DNA of 32,538 nt from Deltaproteobacteria bacterium. Lineage in GTDB: Bacteria > Desulfobacterota > Desulfobacteria > Desulfobacterales > UBA11574. The stretch covers positions 1 through 32,538 of the forward strand of contig JAFDEW010000016.1 of the NCBI GenBank assembly GCA_019310125.1, read 5' to 3'. The position numbers were made by a program, and so were the translations under genes. A model generated the notes under the pieces. It did not search any database and was not told the origin of the DNA. It saw only the letters and a program-made list of their open reading frames with translations. Positions 1 through 9,430 of this stretch are shown here, piece by piece (position 1 is the first letter of the stretch; each line of letters begins with the position of its first letter).

Positions 1-1
1 T

Positions 2-898
2 GCCGCGGATTACAACGTCAACCGAGGGTGCGCTTATATGGGGTTAGGCCGGTATCAACGAGGGATTGAAGATTTTGACAACGCAATTAAATTTAATCCA
101 AAACATGCCAACGCCTTGGGCAATCGAGGGATTGCCTACTTAAATTTAGGCCGGTACCAACAAGCGATAAAGGATTTTGATAAGGCCATTCATCTTGAAT
201 CGAATAATATTGCAGCTTTTATCACCGGCCGAGGGGCTGCATACGGTAATTTAGGCCAGCATCAGCGAGCGATAGAGAATTACAACCAGGCAATTAAACT
301 TGATCCAACGTATGCTTGGGCTTACAAAAACCGTGGGCTTTCCTACAACAAGTTAGGACAGTCTGATCGTGCGTGTGTTGATTTTTGGAAAGCTTGCTAT
401 TTGGGAGAATGTAATTCTTTAGGACTTGAACAGAAAAAAGGGAGTTGTAAAGATCCTTCAGGAACTTTTTTTATTGATACGGATGAGGACAGAATTTATA
501 TCTCTACGGATGAGTATGGAAAATTTATAATCACCTCAAAAAAGGTTGCCGCCTCCGTAAAACCTGGTACCCAAGGAATATATTTTATCAAGCAAAATAA
601 TAAAGGAACTTATATTCGCACGGACAGATACGGAGATTTTTATCTGGAACCGGAAAAATTATCAAAAGAGGAGGCCCGTGAACGCGCTCGTCAAAAAGCT
701 GAATGGGATGAAATGTTTAGAGAGTCGGTGGTGCGAGATAAAGCAGCAACAAGAGCCAACGAAATTAGAGAGTGGCCGGATAAGGTGTTGAAAGCACAAA
801 AGGAGGCTGAAGCAGCCCAAAGGAAGCATGAGATAAAAAAAGCAAAAGCGTCAGTTCCTATAATTGTTGTCCCTCCACCGATCTGTGTTTGTTGGTAA
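2..898 (+). CDS. TPR-repeat protein, 5' truncated by window start; C-terminal aromatic/Gly repeat region and charged helix
   Basis: Frame is open upstream of the first ATG (AADYNVNRGCAYMGLGRYQ...). Consecutive TPR units (ALGNRGIAYLNLGRYQQAIKDFDKAI; AFITGRGAAYGNLGQHQRAIENYNQAIKLDP). Stop TAA at 896-898. Confidence 0.85.
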   Translation, partial: AADYNVNRGCAYMGLGRYQRGIEDFDNAIKFNPKHANALGNRGIAYLNLGRYQQAIKDFDKAIHLESNNIAAFITGRGAAYGNLGQHQRAIENYNQAIKLDPTYAWAYKNRGLSYNKLGQSDRACVDFWKACYLGECNSLGLEQKKGSCKDPSGTFFIDTDEDRIYISTDEYGKFIITSKKVAASVKPGTQGIYFIKQNNKGTYIRTDRYGDFYLEPEKLSKEEARERARQKAEWDEMFRESVVRDKAATRANEIREWPDKVLKAQKEAEAAQRKHEIKKAKASVPIIVVPPPICVCW

Positions 899-1001
899 AT
901 TAAAAATTTTTCTATATCTCAATGACGGCTATCAAGTTCTGGAATCACGCTTGGAAGAAGAACAAAGATCTTCTGAAACTAACTTATACCGGAGGCAATT
1001 T

Positions 1002-1625
1002 ATGGTTGGCTCATCAGATATTTTCGAAAAAAATTATCAGGAATATTGTGCTCAACTGGCAAAAATCGATTTCGGATCAATTAGGGATCGACTTGGGCTT
1101 GTAACTGATGGGGATAGGATGTTTATTCCTTTTTTCAACAGGAGGTATTTGGTTTCAAATAATGGAATTGTGGATACATCCGGCAATAGACCCGACTATA
1201 TGGTTTGTGTCATCCTTGCTAAGTATATCCTCTTATGTCCCGATCAACCGAATGATGATACAGAATGGGTCTCTTTCAAGGATTTCAAAAGAGTTTCACA
1301 CTTTACGAATGTGAACTATTTTTCCAGTGATACCGAAAGAGCCATTGAGAAACATTTTTCAGGTAAACTTAATGAGCTTAAAAGCGCTTGCCAAGAATTA
1401 GAAGGGTTTCACCACGCGATGGAAATATCATACGATCTGTCTATGCAGTTTAACGCGCTTCCCCGTATTTCTCTTTTGTTACTTTTCAATGATGGTGACG
1501 AAGAATTTCCTGCTAAATGTACCGTCCTTTTTCAGAAACATGCAGAATATTATCTTGACCCTGAATCCTTGGCCATGACCAGCGCCCTTCTTACCAGGAG
1601 TCTAAAACGACAGACCTTACCATAA
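1002..1625 (+). CDS. DUF3786-like protein
   Basis: ATG at 1002 preceded by GGAGG at 991-995; protein MVGSSDIFEKNYQEYCAQLAKIDFGSIRDRLGL...FIPFFNRRYLVS...WVSFKDFK resembles the DUF3786 pattern as I recall it. Confidence 0.6.
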   Translation: MVGSSDIFEKNYQEYCAQLAKIDFGSIRDRLGLVTDGDRMFIPFFNRRYLVSNNGIVDTSGNRPDYMVCVILAKYILLCPDQPNDDTEWVSFKDFKRVSHFTNVNYFSSDTERAIEKHFSGKLNELKSACQELEGFHHAMEISYDLSMQFNALPRISLLLLFNDGDEEFPAKCTVLFQKHAEYYLDPESLAMTSALLTRSLKRQTLP

Positions 1626-1882
1626 CGGCTTCACAAGGGTTCGGGGACTTCCGGGACACCCTCAAATAATAAGATCCTCTGATAGATTAGTGGAAACTTA
1701 TATTATAGGATATCCCGCTGATTTCCTTTGGTTGATCCATTTGATTTTTTAAGTCATTATTTCATTTGGCTCGGGCTAACGCGTGCTAAAGCCCTTCAAA
1801 CAGTCAGTCGGTTTCCAAGAGAAACACGCCGTCGCTACGCTGCACCGAAATCAAATGCCTTTACCCTGGATCAACTTTCTTC

Positions 1883-1913
1883 TTGACTTGACAGGCAAAT
1901 AGAATCCTATAAT
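1883..1913 (+). promoter_or_regulatory. possible sigma70-type promoter upstream of the S41-caspase gene
   Basis: TTGACT at 1883-1888 (overlapping TTGACA at 1888-1893) and exact TATAAT at 1908-1913. Spacers are 19 or 14 nt, so neither is ideal. Confidence 0.4.
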
Positions 1914-2074
1914 AAATAAAAATTTTCCGTGAAGGGGCCTTTATTTTACTTTTACCAAGAAAGGAAACACAATGCATTCCTGGAGTAAACGCCATGCCTA
2001 ACAGCAATCTCTTTTCCCAATACCATTTCACCTCCGGCTTGATGAATGAAAATTTCTGTTTTTTGCGGAGGCGG

Positions 2075-4399
2075 ATGACAAACTATCTTAAAATTATCAA
2101 TATAACGGCTCTGGTACTTGTACTTGCATTCACCGGCTGTACAGTAGCCCAACAGAATGTTCAGCAGCGACAGGTTTCTGATCCGGTTGCCGAAGGTCGA
2201 CAGATGGTAGAAAGGGTCTATACCGCCATCCAGACAAAATATGTCGAACCGGTTCATCCCTACCGCTTGCTCGTCAGTGCCGCACAGGGAATCGAGAAGG
2301 AATTCAAGGACGTTGCTTTGCTACATGAGATTTCAGGAGACATCAGGGTCCTGTCACCTGTAACCCGGAAAGCATATTCCATGGATATCTCGGAAACCGA
2401 TGCCAGGATCGCGTTAAATGAGATGTACGCTTACGGCGTGAACACCTATGGCAGAAGTCAACCGTTGAAAATTGCCTATGTAATGACAAACCGGATGTCT
2501 GAGAATCTTGATCCGCACAGCAGTGTGCTGACGCCGGAAGCGTTGAAAGAGCTTAAAATAGGTGCCAGCGGCAAGTTATCAGGAATCGGGATAAGCATTA
2601 CCGTGCGGGAGAAAAAGGTAACGGTCGTTACCCCTATTGAAGGATCGCCGGCATACCGGGCCGGCATCCAATCCGGAGATGTGATCTTGAAGGTTGACGG
2701 GGTGCCTGTTTACGATTTGCAAACGGCTGTGAGGGCCATGCGCGGAACGGCCGGCACCGCCGTTGTGGTAACCATTTCTCGAACCGGATTGCCGCATCCT
2801 TATGAGCTTCGACTGTTGCGGGAAACCATAACCGTCAAATCCGTCAAAACAGTGGCTTTTGATGCGGGTATCCACTACATACGGGTAGCCGATTTCAGCA
2901 ATGGAACGGCCAAAGATATCGAAGCGATTTTACGATGCCCAAAGCAATTTGGCATGCCCATGAAGGGTTTGATCATCGATCTTCGCAACAATCCCGGTGG
3001 CTTTTTGGGCCAGGCATTGAAATCAGCGGATTACTTTATCAGGGATGGACAATTGCTGATCGTCAGAGGACATACCACGGAAAGTACCCAGAAATTTTCC
3101 GCTACCATAGACGATACAGAGGGGGATTTTCCTGTTGTTGTGCTGATTAATAACGGCAGTGCCAGTGGCGCTGAAATTATGGCCGGCGCCCTAAGGGGTC
3201 TGGGGCGTGCTCTGCTCATCGGCGATGTAACTTTCGGCAAGGGATCGGTTCAGACGATCATGGATCTTCCAGGAGGATACGGACTGAAATTAACCATGGG
3301 GCTCTATGAGTTGCCCGGCGGTCGGAGAATTGACAGAATAGGAATTCAACCGGATATTCTACTTAGCACTGATGCCGAGGCTCTTCGGGAAAAGGACCTC
3401 TATGGTTCGGCGGCGGCTAAGAAAGGATCCGGTAGAACGGACAATGGAGACAAAGCTTTCAGGCAGTCAAGATACAACAAGCTGGAAGCTGGCCGTCTCA
3501 TGGAAGATCCGGCCATTGATCGCGCAGTGCAAATAGTGAAGCGGACACGATCCCCACTTTTAAAGGATATGCTTGCAGCCGACCTGTCAATCCAAACCGC
3601 GGCCGCATCGCCTGTTCGGCCGGCACTTCAAACCTCATCATCGGTTTCGGCGGGTATCCGGCCAAGGCTTTTTGTCCTAACCATAGGGGTCAGTCGTTAC
3701 AAGGAGGCACGTCTTTCCCTGGCATATGCTGAAAAGGATGCCCAGGCAATGGCTGCTGCCTTAGGGGCTCAGAACACCTCTTTGTTCAGGGAGGTTCGAA
3801 CAAAAGTACTGGTGGATGAGGCGGTATCGCGCGATAGCATACTAGAATCCATGAATAGCTTTCTGGGCCAGGCCGTATCCTCAGACGTCGTGCTGATCTT
3901 TGTAGCCGGCCATGGGATCAAGCGCTCGGCCACCGACACTTTTTATTTTCTCCCCCATGAAGCCAATTCTCAGAACATGACCACAAAAGGGCTCCGATGG
4001 TCGGATTTTGAAGAAGAGGCCGCAGCTCTCGGTGCGCGCGTGAAGAACGTCATCCTGATGCTGGACACCTGCCATTCCGGGGCACTGCAGATCGGTATGC
4101 GAGGAATTGAGGTCACCCCCGATCTGTCATCCGCTTTTCAACGAAAGGGAACCTATGTGCTCGCAGCGGCCAGTGCAGATGAGGCGGCTGTCGAGGCCGA
4201 TACATGGGGACACGGAGCATTTACTCATGCGATTCTTTCCGGGTTAAAGGGTGATGCAGACTATAATAGTGACCGAATCGTCGATGTTTTAGAACTATTT
4301 CACTATGTGGAAGCCAGGGTTGCCGACATGACCAGGGGACAGCAGCATCCGCGATTCCAGATGGGTGGAGGAGCTCTACCGTTGTGTGCATCGCATTAG
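2075..4399 (+). CDS. lipoprotein with PDZ/S41 C-terminal-processing peptidase fused to C14 caspase-like domain
   Basis: Lipobox LVLAFTGC; PDZ (GIGISITVREKKVTVVTPIEGSPAYRAGIQSGDVILKVDG); S41 core (GLIIDLRNNPGG, NNGSASGAEIMAGAL, FGKGSVQT); caspase core (VLIFVAGHG and VILMLDTCHSGAL). ORF opens at 1994; internal ATG 2075 with upstream GGAGG gives the better signal peptide. Confidence 0.88.
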   Translation: MTNYLKIINITALVLVLAFTGCTVAQQNVQQRQVSDPVAEGRQMVERVYTAIQTKYVEPVHPYRLLVSAAQGIEKEFKDVALLHEISGDIRVLSPVTRKAYSMDISETDARIALNEMYAYGVNTYGRSQPLKIAYVMTNRMSENLDPHSSVLTPEALKELKIGASGKLSGIGISITVREKKVTVVTPIEGSPAYRAGIQSGDVILKVDGVPVYDLQTAVRAMRGTAGTAVVVTISRTGLPHPYELRLLRETITVKSVKTVAFDAGIHYIRVADFSNGTAKDIEAILRCPKQFGMPMKGLIIDLRNNPGGFLGQALKSADYFIRDGQLLIVRGHTTESTQKFSATIDDTEGDFPVVVLINNGSASGAEIMAGALRGLGRALLIGDVTFGKGSVQTIMDLPGGYGLKLTMGLYELPGGRRIDRIGIQPDILLSTDAEALREKDLYGSAAAKKGSGRTDNGDKAFRQSRYNKLEAGRLMEDPAIDRAVQIVKRTRSPLLKDMLAADLSIQTAAASPVRPALQTSSSVSAGIRPRLFVLTIGVSRYKEARLSLAYAEKDAQAMAAALGAQNTSLFREVRTKVLVDEAVSRDSILESMNSFLGQAVSSDVVLIFVAGHGIKRSATDTFYFLPHEANSQNMTTKGLRWSDFEEEAAALGARVKNVILMLDTCHSGALQIGMRGIEVTPDLSSAFQRKGTYVLAAASADEAAVEADTWGHGAFTHAILSGLKGDADYNSDRIVDVLELFHYVEARVADMTRGQQHPRFQMGGGALPLCASH

Positions 4400-4538
4400 G
4401 TCAACATCACAGGGAATGATGTCAAATCTTAAACAGTGAAATAAAATAATTTCAATTATGATATCAGTTAGTTATTATCTCAACAAAACCTTTATTTGTG
4501 GTTATATTCAGATTCATAAAAAGAAGGAATGAGAATTC

Positions 4539-4868
4539 ATGGGAGAAAAACACACTCTGGAAAACGGGATGGAGTTGTTAAAAGAGCAACTACCCAATGT
4601 GGCGAATGCTTTCGGACTCCTTCGTGACGAAGCGACCAAAGACGGCGTATTGAGTGCCAGAACGAAGCGACTGATATTGGTGGCGGTTTCAGTAGCGCTG
4701 CGCTGCGAACCTTGCATCCGAACACATGTAAAGGCGGCTGTTGAAATGGGGGTGTCCCGCAAAGAAATCCTGGAAGCAACGGGAATCTCTATTCTGATGG
4801 CGGGAGGTCCTGCCATTGCTTATACTTCAACGATTGTTTTGAAAGTCCTCGATGAAATGGCCGTTTGA
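4539..4868 (+). CDS. carboxymuconolactone decarboxylase (CMD)/AhpD-like family protein
   Basis: SARTKRLILVAVSVALRCEPCIRTHVKAAVEMGVSRKEILEATGISILMAGGPAIAY; CxxC followed by H three residues later is typical of the family. Confidence 0.82.
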   Translation: MGEKHTLENGMELLKEQLPNVANAFGLLRDEATKDGVLSARTKRLILVAVSVALRCEPCIRTHVKAAVEMGVSRKEILEATGISILMAGGPAIAYTSTIVLKVLDEMAV

Positions 4869-5038
4869 AGGAAACAGAAGATCGAAAAGGCAAAAAAAGT
4901 CGTTCAAGACGATTTCAGAACCTGCTTTATCCTGATTTACATTGGACTTGTGGGGTATAGCATGGGGTATGATATTGTTGGTTAAATAAAACGGACCCAG
5001 AAAAATACTATAAAACTCTAATATTACATATAAAATTA

Positions 5039-6145
5039 CTATATCTTATTCAACTCATAACTTCGGCTTCCAAGTCCAAGGCGTTGGGCATAATCGAGCT
5101 GAATGGTCCAGTCCACGTTAGGATAAATCCCCTTAAATTTATCCTCACCTTTTTCCCTGTTCGTTGTAAGGCATGATTCCGGAAGCGCCTGTTCACTGTT
5201 CACAAGATCCACGGAAGCCTGGTCAATGGCAACCGGGTCGGTGGACGCAACGATGCCGATGTTCCTTACGATAGGAGCATCATTATGACCGTAACAATCA
5301 CATGCCGGGGATATATCGGTAATGAAATTTACGAACAATGTTTTGCCTGCTTTATTTTTTAAAACCCCCATGGTGTATTCCACCATATTTTCCAGAAAAA
5401 CAGGTATGTCTTGATCCCACTGGATCTGTATGGCATCGTTGGGGCAGATAATAATGCATTCCCCGCAGCCGATGCACTTTTTTGCGTCCAGCACCGCCTT
5501 TTCTTCTTCCAATGACAGGGCGTTTTGTGAACAGTGATCCGTACAGTCTCCGCATCCCACACATTTTTCCTCTATCACTAAGGGGGCTAAGGTTGAATGC
5601 TGTGCCAGTTTTCCCCGGCGGGAAGCGCATCCCATTCCCACATTTTTTATGGTTCCGCCAAAACCCGAAAGTTCATGTCCTTTGAAATGGGCAACGGATA
5701 TCAGCGCATCGGCCTCCATAATGTCCGACCCGATGTACACTTTTTTAAAATTCTTCTGATTAACGGTTACCGATGTTTCGCTTTTACCTCTTAATCCGTC
5801 GGCAATGACAATCGGGGCATCCACAACAGCATAGGCAAAACCGTTTTGAATCGCGGTTAACAGATGATGGGGAGAATCGCTTCGTGTTCCGGCATAGAGG
5901 GTGTTGGCATCGGTCAAAAACGGAACCGCGCCGATATTTTTGATGGATTCCACAATCTTGCGTATAAATACCGGGCGGATAAACGCGGTATTTCCCTGCT
6001 CTCCGAAATGGAGTTTGACCGCAACAAGATCCCTTTGTTTGATTGTTTGGGAAAGACCGGCAGTATCCAAAAGCCTTGCAAGCTTTGCAACAAGATTTTC
6101 CTTGGCTGTGGCTCTTAAATCGATAAAATAGACGTTGCTTTTCAT
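5039..6145 (-). CDS. DUF362 domain protein with two 4Fe-4S ferredoxin motifs
   Basis: VAVKLHFGEQGNTAFIRPVFIRKIVE N-terminus; CVGCGDCTDHC and CIGCGECIIICP clusters. Confidence 0.87.
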   Translation of the reverse strand: MKSNVYFIDLRATAKENLVAKLARLLDTAGLSQTIKQRDLVAVKLHFGEQGNTAFIRPVFIRKIVESIKNIGAVPFLTDANTLYAGTRSDSPHHLLTAIQNGFAYAVVDAPIVIADGLRGKSETSVTVNQKNFKKVYIGSDIMEADALISVAHFKGHELSGFGGTIKNVGMGCASRRGKLAQHSTLAPLVIEEKCVGCGDCTDHCSQNALSLEEEKAVLDAKKCIGCGECIIICPNDAIQIQWDQDIPVFLENMVEYTMGVLKNKAGKTLFVNFITDISPACDCYGHNDAPIVRNIGIVASTDPVAIDQASVDLVNSEQALPESCLTTNREKGEDKFKGIYPNVDWTIQLDYAQRLGLGSRSYELNKI

Positions 6146-6241
6146 GGCATCCTCCCGTTAAAATTGTCTAAATAAAAAAATTACTGTTTGTTTCTATCAA
6201 AGTCAAGGTGTTTGGAAAAAGAATTTGCCAAGGAAAAATAA

Positions 6242-6922
6242 ATGGATTTGAATTCAAAGATAGCGGTTTTAAATCAGATTTACAGCGTGTATGACGAGTT
6301 CCTCCACACGCTGCATATGGCCTGCAAAAAATATTGTGCCGAGTGCTGTACCCGTAACGTGACCCTGACGACTCTTGAAGGATATCTTATCGCAACCCAG
6401 ATGATTTCATCCGGGAAATCGGGTTTGCTTGAAAATATTGAGAGCGCACTGCCCAAGAAACGATTTCAACCCCTGACAACCACAAACAGACTTGCGGATC
6501 TTTGCATGAAAGGGGGAGATCCTCCGGAAGAAAAACACCATGATTCAAATGAACGCTGCCCGCTTTTAAAAGACAACCTGTGTCCGATTTATCCGGTAAG
6601 GCCCTTCGCGTGCCGGTGTTTTGTTTCAAAAAAAGATTGCCGGAAACAAGGATATGCCGAAGTTGATCCGTTTGTTTTGAGCGTTAACAATCTGTTTTTG
6701 CAGGTTATCGAGCATGTGGATTCTCAGGGGTTCTCGGGAAATCTCATCGATGTGCTAAAATTCATGGCCTCAAAAAACAATCGCCACAACTACAAAAAGA
6801 ACACTATGGACCATCCGGATGCCGGTTTGATCCCCAATCTAAAGATTACGGTTTTGATGATACCGCCGGAACACCGGGTTGAAATAAACCCCATACTTAA
6901 GGCACTTCAAAACATAACCTAA
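6242..6922 (+). CDS. YkgJ-family cysteine cluster protein
   Basis: Cys pattern KKYCAECCTRNVTLT ... CPLLKDNLCPIYPVRPFACRCF. Confidence 0.8.
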   Translation: MDLNSKIAVLNQIYSVYDEFLHTLHMACKKYCAECCTRNVTLTTLEGYLIATQMISSGKSGLLENIESALPKKRFQPLTTTNRLADLCMKGGDPPEEKHHDSNERCPLLKDNLCPIYPVRPFACRCFVSKKDCRKQGYAEVDPFVLSVNNLFLQVIEHVDSQGFSGNLIDVLKFMASKNNRHNYKKNTMDHPDAGLIPNLKITVLMIPPEHRVEINPILKALQNIT

Positions 6923-6957
6923 GATGAGCGTTTCAAATTTTAAAAGGGGATTAAACA

Positions 6958-7698
6958 TCAAGGAATCGTATCCACTGATGCAAATTCCGGTTCGTGAAGC
7001 GGCAGCAGTATATCCGCCATATGTTTAACCTTCAGCATAATATCATAAGCCTTATAGGCATTTACAACAGTTCCGGGAGGAATTACCTCCATTTCCATGG
7101 CTTTTATTTGAATCGGCGGATAAAAATTTTCTTTAATTACACAAAAACCGGTTATGGCGGCCTGACCGGAAGGTGTATCAATGAATACGGTGAGGCCCCC
7201 TTCCGTATGAACCGGTGTATGAACCACACGAATCCCCGGCAGAATTTCCCTGTCACCGGTAATCATTCGGATCTGCCCGTTTTCCTCCACATCCTCTATG
7301 TAATCCTCAAGATAGCGATAATCCAGCGGGTGAGGATTGTGAATTCTTTCTATTTCTTTTTCGTGGACATAAATTTCAGCGTTTTCACATTTGTAATCGT
7401 TTTCACAGTGGTCGTTATGCAGATGAGTGTGGATAACCATGTCGATGTCCGCCGGTGACAGACCCCATCGGGATAGCCCTTGCTCGAACGTATAAATTTT
7501 TCCACCGATGGACGCTTCCCTGTCCGGGGATTGGATCGGACTCATTTCACCGGTATCCACCAGGATTTTCCGGTCTCCGCCTTCTATATACCAGCAGTAA
7601 ATAGGGATGGTATATTCCTGGCCGTTTCCGTACTGATACGTCATCATGCTTTTGTCAAAAATTTTGGTTCCCACAACAATGGGATGGATCTTGAACAT
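6958..7698 (-). CDS. MBL-fold metallo-hydrolase (N-acyl homoserine lactonase-like subfamily)
   Basis: HTHLHNDHCEND metal motif, ILVDTGEMSP, HTPVHTEGGLTVFIDT. Confidence 0.8.
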   Translation of the reverse strand: MFKIHPIVVGTKIFDKSMMTYQYGNGQEYTIPIYCWYIEGGDRKILVDTGEMSPIQSPDREASIGGKIYTFEQGLSRWGLSPADIDMVIHTHLHNDHCENDYKCENAEIYVHEKEIERIHNPHPLDYRYLEDYIEDVEENGQIRMITGDREILPGIRVVHTPVHTEGGLTVFIDTPSGQAAITGFCVIKENFYPPIQIKAMEMEVIPPGTVVNAYKAYDIMLKVKHMADILLPLHEPEFASVDTIP

Positions 7699-7864
7699 AA
7701 TCAGACTCTCCTTTGAATATAACAGCGCATTAAAAAGAACTCAGTAGTCGTGGTGTTTTTCTTATAAGGCTCAGCAAATAGCGGAGTGTACGATGCCGTT
7801 GCGGATCATTCATGGAGCTATTTTATCAAAATAACTTTCCGACTCCTCAAATAGCCTAACAATA

Positions 7865-8500
7865 TTATATTACAATCACTTTACCTGCGCCACCTTCAAG
7901 AGTTTTATCGGGGTAAAGATCTTTGATTTCCCGAATAAATTGGGTGCAATGAGTGGGGCAGACGGTTTCCAGATTATCGATGAGATTAAACTCGTTGAAT
8001 CCATGAAGCCCGCCGATAAGCGTTCTAACTTTCCCTACTTCTGATGCGGCGTGCAAAATTTCCCGGACACCCGGATGGGAACATCCGGCAATCACCGTTA
8101 CACCGGTAGGTTCTCTTATTATCAGGGAATGCTCGATATTCTTTAATTCACCTGTGGAATATATATTATCATGCAGTTTACGTTTTTCGGTAACTCGTAT
8201 CGCAGTTACGGTATCATCTGATACCGCAAGGGAACAGGGGATATAAACCTTCACCGGATTTAAATTGAGGAACCAGGAAAGCCCGCCGGTATGATCCGAG
8301 TGGGAATGAGAAATAAAAACCTCGTCAATCTGCATGGGATCAATTCTCAATTGTCTCATATTATAATCGAGAATATCCGCTTTCGCCCCGGTATCAAAGA
8401 GTATATTTTTTCCAAAAACTTCTACCAAACATGAAAATCCCCAGTCAGATTTTAAATTCTTATCCCATGCTGTGTTGTCATATATTATGGTTACCTTCAC
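7865..8500 (-). CDS. MBL-fold metallo-hydrolase (dihydropterin-6-yl-methyl... synthase-like clan)
   Basis: FISHSHSDHTGGLSWFL, LIGGLHGFNEF, VCPTHCT. ORF opens at 8551 (TTG); GTG at 8500 gives the family-like start VKVTIIYDNTAW. Confidence 0.75.
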   Translation of the reverse strand: MKVTIIYDNTAWDKNLKSDWGFSCLVEVFGKNILFDTGAKADILDYNMRQLRIDPMQIDEVFISHSHSDHTGGLSWFLNLNPVKVYIPCSLAVSDDTVTAIRVTEKRKLHDNIYSTGELKNIEHSLIIREPTGVTVIAGCSHPGVREILHAASEVGKVRTLIGGLHGFNEFNLIDNLETVCPTHCTQFIREIKDLYPDKTLEGGAGKVIVI

Positions 8501-8605
8501 TTCAGACCTCAGTATTTCGTTAAAAATTTCGCCGGCGTCAGAACTGTCCAATTTTCATGGAATGGGTCTGAACTTTTAGCAAATTTATTCGCCTTCGCCG
8601 GAATA

Positions 8606-8625
8606 CCCTGCAGCTTGCTGCAGGG
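8606..8625. repeat. 20-bp perfect hairpin CCCTGCAGC-TT-GCTGCAGGG
   Basis: Read directly; 9-bp arms, TT loop. Confidence 0.85.
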
Positions 8626-8730
8626 ATGAACGGCAAGGTGAACCGCGCCGAAGCTCATCAGAGCGAAGGCTGGTTAATTTTGCTATATCATTTTACGTTG
8701 GAATGGCTACGGCGCAATTCCGCTTTGATA

Positions 8731-8750
8731 CCCCGCAGCAAGCTGCGGGG
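8731..8750. repeat. 20-bp perfect hairpin CCCCGCAGC-AA-GCTGCGGGG, related to the one at 8606
   Basis: Read directly; same core GCAGC/GCTGC, C/G-rich ends. Confidence 0.85.
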
Positions 8751-8759
8751 AGCTTCATT

Positions 8760-8978
8760 TTACCGTCTATTGCAACGGCCTTTTCCGGAACCGCGACCTT
8801 GTCCGAAACCACGGCCTGAATTCCGGTCGGAGCCTCTGTCCTGCCCCGATCCTCTGCCTGCGTTCCGTCCTCCCTGCTCATTATCTCGGAAAGTCCCTCG
8901 GTCAGGGTTGCAGGCCCCTCGACCTCTTCCGGTCATTTGGCCGTTACCCGTTGGACCTGTTCCATCTTTTTTTGGCAT
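8760..8978 (-). CDS. DUF5320-like small RG/Gly-rich protein
   Basis: MPKKDGTGPTGNGQMTGRGRGACN start is the DUF5320-type N-terminus; minus-strand RBS (GGAGGTG) upstream of ATG at 8978. The track ORF extends upstream to 9083 but overlaps DUF134. Confidence 0.75.
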   Translation of the reverse strand: MPKKDGTGPTGNGQMTGRGRGACNPDRGTFRDNEQGGRNAGRGSGQDRGSDRNSGRGFGQGRGSGKGRCNRR

Positions 8979-9012
8979 AACACTCACCTCCTTAATAGTA
9001 TTCCAAAAAAAC

Positions 9013-9342
9013 TTAAAATTCCCTGCCGCCTCTTCTGCGGCGTTTTCTGTGTCTTCCGCGCATTTCATAGGACCCCCCCTCAATTATTAGCGCCTTTCCC
9101 GTTACCAGGGCTTCTGAAACAATTCCACGGGCTTCGGATAAAATTCTACCGTATGTCTGGCGAGATACCTCCATCATTTTTGCGGCGGTCTCCTGGTCAA
9201 GATGTTCGAAATCGCTTAATCTTATTGCTTCAAATCCTTCCAGTGAAAGCGTAATCTCACCGGTTTGAAACATTCCCCGGGGCACGAAAGCGGTGATCGT
9301 CGGATATCTTGATACAAATCTCGGCTTTTTAATTCTTGGCAT
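9013..9342 (-). CDS. DUF134 family HTH protein
   Basis: MPRIKKPRFVSRYPTITAFVPRG...ITLSLEGFEAIRLSDFEHLDQETAAKMMEVSRQTYGRILSEARGIVSEALVTGKALIIEGG matches the DUF134 pattern. Confidence 0.88.
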   Translation of the reverse strand: MPRIKKPRFVSRYPTITAFVPRGMFQTGEITLSLEGFEAIRLSDFEHLDQETAAKMMEVSRQTYGRILSEARGIVSEALVTGKALIIEGGSYEMRGRHRKRRRRGGREF

Positions 9343-9360
9343 AATAAAATTACCTTTATT

Positions 9361-9430
9361 AAATGATCATTTGATTAAAACATAACCAATATAATACATT
9401 ATGTCAAACAGTATTTTGGTCGTATGACCA
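9361..9430. promoter_or_regulatory. palindromic candidate operators upstream of DUF134
   Basis: AAATGATCATTT (9361-9372), a perfect 12-bp palindrome; TGGTC-GTAT-GACCA (9417-9430), a 5-bp inverted repeat. Confidence 0.4.

Noticed and set aside
864-1001. Track start of the DUF3786-like ORF at 864
   Set aside because: Would overlap the TPR gene end; ATG 1002 with GGAGG is better.
1626-1700. GGGTTCGGGGACTTCCGGGACACC as a transposase-associated remnant
   Set aside because: Looks vaguely familiar, but no inverted repeat or adjacent ORF supports it.
6994-7458. 154-aa plus-strand ORF
   Set aside because: Antisense shadow of the MBL hydrolase, which has clear motifs on the minus strand.
6958-7698. 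Functional quorum-quenching lactonase
   Set aside because: Only general MBL motifs are visible; substrate cannot be assigned from sequence.
8626-9090. 154-aa Pro/Arg-rich plus-strand ORF
   Set aside because: Antisense to DUF5320/DUF134; starts inside a hairpin repeat.
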